A stretch of DNA of 10,524 bases, taken from positions 1 to 10,524 of the forward strand of contig CAAFWE010000307.1 in NCBI GenBank assembly GCA_900766655.1, read 5' to 3'. Of this stretch, positions 1 through 5,172 are shown piece by piece. The stretch's first letter is position 1; each line of letters starts with the position of its first letter. The notes below the pieces were generated by a model. That model did no database searches. It worked only from the letters and a program-made list of their open reading frames with translations, and was not told where the DNA came from. The position numbers were made by a program, and so were the translations under genes. Origin of the DNA: an uncultured Alistipes sp. GTDB lineage: Bacteria > Bacteroidota > Bacteroidia > Bacteroidales > Rikenellaceae.

Positions 1-20
1 ACACGACGCTCTTCCGATCT
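1..20. other. Illumina TruSeq adapter remnant (not genomic)
   Basis: The first 20 bases, ACACGACGCTCTTCCGATCT, are identical to the 3' end of the standard Illumina TruSeq read-1 adapter. Genuine genomic sequence begins at about base 21, inside plsX. The open frame reading through these bases (TRRSSDL) is therefore artificial and should not be counted as protein. Confidence 0.96.
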
Positions 21-21
21 T

Positions 22-543
22 GTGGGTTTGAATGTCGATTGCAAGCCAGATGTGCTTGAGCAATATGCCCTCATAGGCTCGGTCTACGCCTCGTCGGTGC
101 TTGGTATCGACAATCCGCGAGTCGCTCTGCTCAACATCGGCTCCGAGTCCACCAAGGGCAACCTTCAGGCCAAGGCTGCCTACGAGCTTATGAATACCGC
201 CAAGGAGTGTGGTAGCTACAATTTTGTAGGTAATATCGAGCCATCGAGCATCTTCACATCGAAGGTTGCCGATGTGGTTGTCTGCGATGGTTTCGTGGGC
301 AATATGGTGATTAAGTTGACCGAAGGTCTCTACTCGATAAACTCCCAAATATCGGCCCCTAACACCTTCTGGGAGGGGATGAACTACGAGCATATCGGTG
401 GCACACCAGTGCTGGGAATCAATGCTCCCGTAGTTATTGGTCACGGAAAATCGACTCCGCTGGCTGTAAAGAATATGATACTCTCGACCGAGCACGCCAT
501 CGAAAGCGGACTTGTCGAGAATCTCAAGAGGGTGTTCGAATAG
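22..543 (+). CDS. plsX: Phosphate acyltransferase PlsX, C-terminal part (5' truncated)
   Basis: PlsX makes acyl-phosphate from acyl-ACP and phosphate, the first step of the PlsX/PlsY route to phosphatidic acid, as a membrane-associated cytoplasmic enzyme. About 174 residues of a protein usually 310-340 long are present. Recognisable family segments are GLNVDCKPDVLEQYALIGS, the LGIDNPRVALLNIGSES block, ADVVVCDGFVGNMVIKLTEG, and the terminal GGTPVLGINAPVVIGHGKS. The first codon shown (GTG, Val) is not a start; the N-terminus is lost at the contig edge, directly after the adapter remnant. In many bacteria, including Bacteroidetes, fabH follows plsX, but here the next gene is convergent and ends 3 bp away, with no obvious hairpin terminator between them. 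The family call is firm; activity of this copy cannot be judged from half a gene. Confidence 0.93.
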   Translation: MGLNVDCKPDVLEQYALIGSVYASSVLGIDNPRVALLNIGSESTKGNLQAKAAYELMNTAKECGSYNFVGNIEPSSIFTSKVADVVVCDGFVGNMVIKLTEGLYSINSQISAPNTFWEGMNYEHIGGTPVLGINAPVVIGHGKSTPLAVKNMILSTEHAIESGLVENLKRVFE

Positions 544-546
544 CCC

Positions 547-1500
547 CTATTCCACAAAGAGATGTACGATGTAGAGCAGTAGCAGTAGCCAGTAGGCTAT
601 TGTCGATGGGTTATTGGGTAGTATGCTCAACGAAAAGGCGAGCAGAGTGCCGAGTGGCACTGCGATAATGGCCAAGAGGGTGATGTCGCACGCTGGGATG
701 AAGAGCATCGTCAAGGTCAGCAATGTAACCCACACGAAGAGGTGCAACGAGCGACGCACACGAGCCAAGCGGAATATCTTGTCGGGGTGTGCCATAGTGT
801 AGATGCCTCCCCAAATCAGAATGACCGCCACAACTGCCGCCATCGCAATTGCGATGTATGGGATGTGTTCGATAGGGGCAGTATGATCCCTCTTCAAGAC
901 CTCGAAGATGTTGATTGCGGCATCCCAAAATCCGTTGCCCATATACCAAAATATGTAGGATGTGGCAAAGAGTGGTAGCAGATATCCTATCACCATCAGC
1001 GCAATTTGGCGTGCCGAGAGTGCGAGGGTGAGGATGGCAATCGGCAGTACACCCACCAAGACAATGGATGGCGGATAGAGTGGTACCATCAGGCCCAGCA
1101 GAATGGCTGCGAAGAATACCGAGTTCTTGTCGTCGGCTCGATGTAAACTTATGAGTAGCAGATGTATAGCCAATGCAAAGCATAGCGATACAGTGGCTGC
1201 AACAAGGGTGTTGGGCGAAACGAATACTCCGTAGGCAATCACTCCGTAGAGTGGGATGGCGAGGGTGCAGTAGCTGTTAATCAAGCCCGAGCGAGGTGTG
1301 GTCTTGCCCATCACGATGCCTCCGATGAAGAATATCAAAGCGGCGAGTGCCAAGATGACTCCTCTCTCGCCATAGGCGCAAGTTGCCAACTCGACTTCGA
1401 ATGGCGAGCGAGCGTGGCGAACGAGCGTGGCGACAAGTGTCGCTACGAGCAATAGAAGGGCTGGTAATCCCGATTTTCTGCTTATGGCGTTGAGTTGCAT
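547..1500 (-). CDS. Polytopic membrane protein of unknown function (DUF6427-like?)
   Basis: This 317-residue protein has about ten hydrophobic helices spread over its length (roughly residues 12-27, 48-65, 75-95, 98-119, 128-160 as one or two, then five more to residue 315), so it is an inner-membrane protein. Short basic loops (RHARS, KTTPRSG, FRLARVRRS) are seen, but no catalytic motif. I start it at MQLNAISRKSG (ATG at 1500-1498). The frame is open 20 codons further, but that stretch crosses the TATCTTTG promoter box and is not protein-like. Size and layout resemble the Bacteroidetes membrane family DUF6427, a tentative match from memory. It converges on plsX and diverges from rnhB. No function is proposed. 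Confidence 0.8.
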   Translation of the reverse strand: MQLNAISRKSGLPALLLLVATLVATLVRHARSPFEVELATCAYGERGVILALAALIFFIGGIVMGKTTPRSGLINSYCTLAIPLYGVIAYGVFVSPNTLVAATVSLCFALAIHLLLISLHRADDKNSVFFAAILLGLMVPLYPPSIVLVGVLPIAILTLALSARQIALMVIGYLLPLFATSYIFWYMGNGFWDAAINIFEVLKRDHTAPIEHIPYIAIAMAAVVAVILIWGGIYTMAHPDKIFRLARVRRSLHLFVWVTLLTLTMLFIPACDITLLAIIAVPLGTLLAFSLSILPNNPSTIAYWLLLLLYIVHLFVE

Positions 1501-1504
1501 AGCA

Positions 1505-1538
1505 CAAAGATACTTTTTTCCCTCGAATTTCCACCAAA
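1505..1538 (-). promoter_or_regulatory. Bacteroidetes promoter of the membrane-protein gene
   Basis: On the minus strand, TTTG (1538-1535) is followed after 22 bp by TATCTTTG (1512-1505), matching the TTTG / TAnnTTTG consensus for the Bacteroidetes primary sigma factor. The box ends only 4 nt before the ATG at 1500, so the transcript would be leaderless or almost so. Confidence 0.7.
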
Positions 1539-1544
1539 AAATCG

Positions 1545-1552
1545 TAACTTTG
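1545..1552 (+). promoter_or_regulatory. -7 box of the rnhB promoter
   Basis: TAACTTTG matches the Bacteroidetes -7 consensus TAnnTTTG, 20 nt before the rnhB ATG at 1573. The -33 element is weak: no clean TTTG lies at 19-22 bp, and the nearest candidate is TTTC at 1517-1520. The two divergent core promoters interleave, so they probably compete for RNA polymerase. Confidence 0.6.
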
Positions 1553-1572
1553 TGCAACAAATCGAAGATGAA

Positions 1573-2169
1573 ATGTTAGAAAACAGCTTTCAGCACGCAC
1601 TTTTGGAGGCGGGATGCGACGAGGCAGGGCGCGGTTGCCTTGCTGGATCGGTCTTTGCTGCTGCGGTGATTCTTCCGCCCGATTTCCACCATCCGCTACT
1701 AAACGACTCGAAGCAGATGAGCGAGAAAAATCGCTATGCTCTGCGCGAGGTAATCTGCCGCGAGGCTGTGGCGTGGGCAGTTCAGGAGATATCGGCCGAG
1801 CGTATCGACGAGATAAATATTCTGCACGCCTCGTTCGAGGGTATGTCGTTGGCAGTCACGCAGTTGAATCCGCAGCCAGAGTTTCTCGCCATCGACGGAA
1901 ATCGTTTCTATACCAAGCTCGAAATTCCCTTCCAATGTGTGGTGAAGGGCGATGGTAAGTATGCTAATATTGCAGCCGCTTCGGTGCTTGCCAAGACCTT
2001 CCGCGACGACTATATGTTGCGTATTGCCGAGGAGTATCCGATGTATGGATGGGCAAAGAATAAGGGCTATCCGACACGCGAACATCGACTTGCGGTGCGC
2101 GAGTTTGGACTCTCGCCCTACCATCGCAAAAGTTTCAACCACGAGATCGATCAACTCGAATTGTTTTGA
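1573..2169 (+). CDS. rnhB: Ribonuclease HII
   Basis: RNase HII nicks RNA-DNA hybrids, including single ribonucleotides in duplex DNA, and starts ribonucleotide excision repair in the cytoplasm. At 198 residues it has full family length. The DEAGRG motif gives D16 and E17; D45-S-K47 follows, then D108 in AIDGNRF, D127 in VVKGDGKYANIAAAS, then AKTFRD and the late NKGYPTREH and YHRKSF segments. Aligning by eye with Thermotoga RNase HII, D16, E17, D108 and D127 match its catalytic carboxylates D18, E19, D107 and D124. I chose ATG 1573 because homology starts a few residues later; the frame runs open to 1495, but that part overlaps the promoter. The protein ends in QLELF, resembling a bacterial sliding-clamp binding motif. 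Confidence 0.96.
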   Translation: MLENSFQHALLEAGCDEAGRGCLAGSVFAAAVILPPDFHHPLLNDSKQMSEKNRYALREVICREAVAWAVQEISAERIDEINILHASFEGMSLAVTQLNPQPEFLAIDGNRFYTKLEIPFQCVVKGDGKYANIAAASVLAKTFRDDYMLRIAEEYPMYGWAKNKGYPTREHRLAVREFGLSPYHRKSFNHEIDQLELF

Positions 2170-2174
2170 AAAGA

Positions 2175-2191
2175 TATTCACTTTGTGAATA
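2175..2191 (+). terminator. Small inverted repeat after rnhB, possible weak terminator
   Basis: TATTCAC-TTT-GTGAATA is a perfect 7-bp inverted repeat 5 nt after the rnhB stop. It is AT-rich and not followed by a T-tract, so termination here is doubtful. It may only stabilise the rnhB mRNA end. Confidence 0.3.
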
Positions 2192-2206
2192 AATAAGAGT
2201 GAAATA

Positions 2207-2238
2207 GTTGCAACTCCCGATAAAAAGAGTTATCTTTG
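2207..2238 (+). promoter_or_regulatory. Promoter of the EEP/phosphoesterase operon
   Basis: GTTG (2207-2210), 20 bp, then TATCTTTG (2231-2238) fits the Bacteroidetes consensus well. Transcription would start near 2243, leaving a leader of about 37 nt. The leader is A-rich directly before the ATG at 2280 and has no Shine-Dalgarno, as is usual in this phylum. No promoter of this quality was noticed within the four following genes. Confidence 0.7.
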
Positions 2239-2279
2239 CGAGGATAGAAACCTCAAATTAACGCTAAAACAAACCTAAA

Positions 2280-3212
2280 ATGAAAAGAATTGTACTTTTG
2301 ATAGCTGCTATTGTGGCACTTTTGGCGGTGGACGCAAAGCCAAAGGCAGATGCCGAACTCGATTTGCGAATTGGCACCTATAATGTGTGGGCTCACTATG
2401 CTCGCCAAGGCTTGATTCGTAAGGGCAAGACTGCTGAGGCTCGTAGCTGGGAGAAATCGCGCGAGGCTGTGGCTGATCTTATCGTGAAGCTCGATTGCGA
2501 CTTTATCGGTATGCAAGAGGTGTCGGGCGTATGTCGTGACGACTTGGCAAAACTCGTCAAGAAGGCGGGAGGCAAGAAGTATAAGCTCTGGTGGGTGAAT
2601 ACCTATCCCGAGGGACATCGTCGTGAGGTGGGCAACGCTATATTCTACGACAAGCGCAAGTTTAAGCTCTCGGAGCAGAATATCTACTACTTCTCGCCAA
2701 CTCCCGAGGTGATGTCAAAGGGTTGGGATTGCAAACGCTACTATCGTGCCGCTTTGACCACTGTGGCCACCCACAAGAAGACTGGCAAGCAGTTCTTCTT
2801 TATCGCTACTCACGGTCCTCTGGCCAAGATGGCAAAGACCGAGGCGGGCCGTCTCTTGGTGGAGTTCGACCAGAAGTACAACACCGCGAAGTTGCCTACA
2901 ATCGTAGTAGGAGATATGAACTCGCGTCCAGGTGATGGATTCCACACAAATATGATTCAGCACTACGAGGATTGCTATCTCGTAGCGGAGCAGAAGTGCG
3001 GTACTGTGGGCACTTTCAACTCGTCTGCGGGTACCGACAAGAACTTCTCGTTGTCTAATCGCCGCATCGACCACATCTATGTTCACTCGACCGACAAGGG
3101 TAAGATTGCGGTGAAGAGCTACAAGGTCAATCGCGACAAGTACGAGATTGATGGTGCAAAGTACTATCCGGCCGACCACAACCCTGTGGTGGTGGAACTC
3201 AAACTCAAGTAG
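2280..3212 (+). CDS. Secreted EEP-fold phosphoesterase, paralog 1
   Basis: A 310-residue exported protein of the endonuclease/exonuclease/phosphatase (EEP, DNase I/sphingomyelinase) superfamily. A signal peptide covers residues 1-19 (MKRIVLLIAAIVALLAVDA, A-x-A cleavage before KPK) with no lipobox Cys, so the product is periplasmic or secreted. EEP landmarks in order: N35 in IGTYNVW, E80 in GMQE (metal ligand), H178 in ATHGPL, D212 and N214 in VVGDMNS, D264 in RRIDHIYV, and D299-H300 in ADHNPVV. All catalytic positions are present, so it should be active. EEP enzymes cut phosphodiesters or phosphomonoesters with a divalent metal; the substrate here is unknown. It is the first of three tandem paralogs, 41 bp before the second, which it closely resembles over its full length. 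A nuclease, sphingomyelinase-like or inositol-phosphatase-like role are all possible. Confidence 0.88.
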   Translation: MKRIVLLIAAIVALLAVDAKPKADAELDLRIGTYNVWAHYARQGLIRKGKTAEARSWEKSREAVADLIVKLDCDFIGMQEVSGVCRDDLAKLVKKAGGKKYKLWWVNTYPEGHRREVGNAIFYDKRKFKLSEQNIYYFSPTPEVMSKGWDCKRYYRAALTTVATHKKTGKQFFFIATHGPLAKMAKTEAGRLLVEFDQKYNTAKLPTIVVGDMNSRPGDGFHTNMIQHYEDCYLVAEQKCGTVGTFNSSAGTDKNFSLSNRRIDHIYVHSTDKGKIAVKSYKVNRDKYEIDGAKYYPADHNPVVVELKLK

Positions 3213-3253
3213 AGATAATCGTTAGCAACAATAAATAAAACAACTATAAAACT

Positions 3254-4195
3254 ATGAAAAAGATTTTACTTTTGATGGCTGCTTTGGTGGCTGTATTCGC
3301 TGTTGAGGCAAAACCTAAGAAGGATGCAGAGCTCAAGCTCAAGATTGGAACTTACAATGTGTGGTCGCATTCGGCTCGCCAGTGGCAGATTAGGAAGGGT
3401 GCAACCACCGAGTCTCGCAATTGGGACAACTCGAAGAAGGCTGTTGCCGAGCTTATCGTGAAGCTCGACTGCGATATCATCGGTATGCAGGAGGTTACCT
3501 CGGTATGTCGTGACGACTTGGCAAAGCTCGTAAAGAAGGCTGGTGGCAAGAAGTATGAGCTCTGGTGGGTAAACACCTATCCTGAGGGCCACAAGAATGT
3601 AGTGGGTAATGCTGTCTTCTACGACAAGAAGAAGTTTAAGCTCTCGGAGCAGAATATCTACTACTTCTCGCCAACCCCTGAGAAGATGTCGAAGGGCTGG
3701 GACGAGAAGCGCCACTATCGCGCATCGTTGGCAACCGTAGTTACTCACAAGAAGAGCGGTAAGCAGTTCTTCCTCCTCGCAACTCACGGCCCATTGGGCG
3801 ATGTTGCTTGTGGTCACGCTGGACGACTCCTTACAGAGTTTGACAAAAAATACAACACCAAAGGCTTGCCAACAATCGTTGTCGGCGATATGAACGCTTG
3901 GCCGGGTCATTCAAAGAATGCATTCTACGAAAATATGATCAAATACTTCGAAGATACTTACGAAGTAACAGAGAAGAAATGCGGAACTATTGGTACATTC
4001 AATGCTTCTAAGGAGATTGAGAAGAACTTTGCAGCTCCACACCGTCGTATCGATCATATCTATGTTCACTCGACCGACAAGGGTAAGATCCAGGTTAAGA
4101 ATTACACCGTAAATCGCGATAAGTATAAGATTGATGGTGCAATGCATTATCCATCGGATCACAACCCAGTTGTTGTGGAGATGACTCTCAAATAG
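3254..4195 (+). CDS. Secreted EEP-fold phosphoesterase, paralog 2
   Basis: At 313 residues this is the close sister of the gene upstream. The signal peptide (MKKILLLMAALVAVFAVEA) is followed by KPK and IGTYNVW with N35. E80 (GMQE), H178 (ATHGPL), D212 and N214 (GDMN), D267 (RRIDHIYV) and D302-H303 (SDHNPVV) are all kept. The only indel against paralog 1 is three extra residues after WPG, in the loop following GDMN. Stretches of DNA are identical between the copies, including 44 bases (2658-2701 against 3632-3675) and 32 bases (3075-3106 against 4058-4089), which suggests recent duplication or gene conversion. From about 3840 to 3990 codon choice changes: AAA and GAA appear where the rest uses AAG and GAG. 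It lies 41 bp after paralog 1 and 23 bp before paralog 3. Substrate unknown. Confidence 0.88.
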   Translation: MKKILLLMAALVAVFAVEAKPKKDAELKLKIGTYNVWSHSARQWQIRKGATTESRNWDNSKKAVAELIVKLDCDIIGMQEVTSVCRDDLAKLVKKAGGKKYELWWVNTYPEGHKNVVGNAVFYDKKKFKLSEQNIYYFSPTPEKMSKGWDEKRHYRASLATVVTHKKSGKQFFLLATHGPLGDVACGHAGRLLTEFDKKYNTKGLPTIVVGDMNAWPGHSKNAFYENMIKYFEDTYEVTEKKCGTIGTFNASKEIEKNFAAPHRRIDHIYVHSTDKGKIQVKNYTVNRDKYKIDGAMHYPSDHNPVVVEMTLK

Positions 4196-4218
4196 TCAAC
4201 AAACCGAAACGATAGCCT

Positions 4219-5160
4219 GTGAAACGACTATTGCTCATCGTAACTGCACTTGTGGCCGCTATGGCTGTGGATGCCAAGCCCAAGCAGGGTGCCGAAGCCG
4301 AAATCAAGGTGGGTACCTACAATGTTTGGGGCAACAAGCAGCGCAATAGTATGGTCAACAAGCACAAGGCGGCCCCTGCGGATCGTCTGTGGGAGAACTC
4401 GCGCGATATTGTTGCGCAGATGATTGTCGATGCCGATTGGGATATATTCGGTGTGCAGGAGGGTGGAAACCTTGTGCGTGAGGAGTTGCCCGCGCTTGTG
4501 AAGGCAAAGGGTGGCAAGAGGTACAAATGGTGGTTTCAGCGACCAAATCCTGCCATCCCCGAGAAGGAGGATACCAACCTCGCCAATGGTATGGTGTGGC
4601 GTAGCGATCGTTTCAAGGTGAGCAATAAGCAGGTATATTGGCTCTCGCCAACACCCGACACTCCGAGCAAGGCTTGGGAGGAGAAGGTCAAGCATTGGCG
4701 TTTTGTGATGAGCGCAAAGGTCAAGGATAAGAAATCGGGCCTCGAGTTCATATTTATGGTGACACACTGCCCGTTGATGAAGTCTGTCAACGAGAAGGCT
4801 GCAAAGCTGATTGTCGAGCGCGAGAAGCAGACAAATATCGATGACGAGGTGGTTATCTTCGTGGGCGATATGAACTCGCGACTCGATAGTCCTTACACCC
4901 GGATTATTCGCACACGCTTCATCGACACACGCGACATCGCTGCTGCAAGGTCGAAGTTCGCGGGCACGATGAATGGTGCCGGGGTGCGCGAAACCCCCAA
5001 AGACTACACCCTCGACTACATCTACATTCGTGGCTCGAAACTCAAATATGAGGTGCTTCGTCACGATGTGTTGGTCGACAAATACAAGGTGGGTGACAAA
5101 TTGTACTTCCCATCGGACCACTGCCCAGTGAGTGCAGTAGTGAAATTGACAAACAACTAA
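4219..5160 (+). CDS. Secreted EEP-fold phosphoesterase, paralog 3 (divergent, GTG start)
   Basis: A 313-residue EEP protein, clearly more distant from the first two than they are from each other. I use the GTG at 4219, because it gives a signal peptide (MKRLLLIVTALVAAMAVDA, then KPK) nearly matching its neighbours; the next in-frame ATG, 4261, would remove most of it. Motifs: N35 (VGTYNVW), E81 (GVQE), H183 (THCPL instead of THGPL), D217 and N219 (GDMNS), D266 in LDYIYI (instead of RIDHIYV), D300-H301 (SDHCPV). The core residues are intact. The substituted His after the Asp and a different mid-region (FQRPNPAIPEKED) suggest another substrate. Gaps of 23 bp before and 12 bp after support one transcript; the GTG start may lower its translation. 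Confidence 0.87.
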   Translation: MKRLLLIVTALVAAMAVDAKPKQGAEAEIKVGTYNVWGNKQRNSMVNKHKAAPADRLWENSRDIVAQMIVDADWDIFGVQEGGNLVREELPALVKAKGGKRYKWWFQRPNPAIPEKEDTNLANGMVWRSDRFKVSNKQVYWLSPTPDTPSKAWEEKVKHWRFVMSAKVKDKKSGLEFIFMVTHCPLMKSVNEKAAKLIVEREKQTNIDDEVVIFVGDMNSRLDSPYTRIIRTRFIDTRDIAAARSKFAGTMNGAGVRETPKDYTLDYIYIRGSKLKYEVLRHDVLVDKYKVGDKLYFPSDHCPVSAVVKLTNN

Positions 5161-5172
5161 CCTTATATTAAG

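Noticed and set aside
611..1183. A 190-codon minus-strand frame within the membrane-protein gene
   Set aside because: Same strand, shifted frame, low-complexity Cys/His/Arg-rich translation; the frame ending at 547 gives a coherent ten-helix protein.
4228..5121. A 297-codon open frame antisense to EEP paralog 3
   Set aside because: It is the mirror of a gene with strong GAG/AAG/TCG codon bias, which leaves few stops on the other strand. The translation has no recognisable domain and the sense protein has all EEP motifs.
2280..5160. The EEP array as a cytolethal distending toxin-like (CdtB) locus
   Set aside because: CdtB shares the fold, but there are no CdtA/CdtC-like partners and the three copies look like related hydrolases rather than a toxin subunit.
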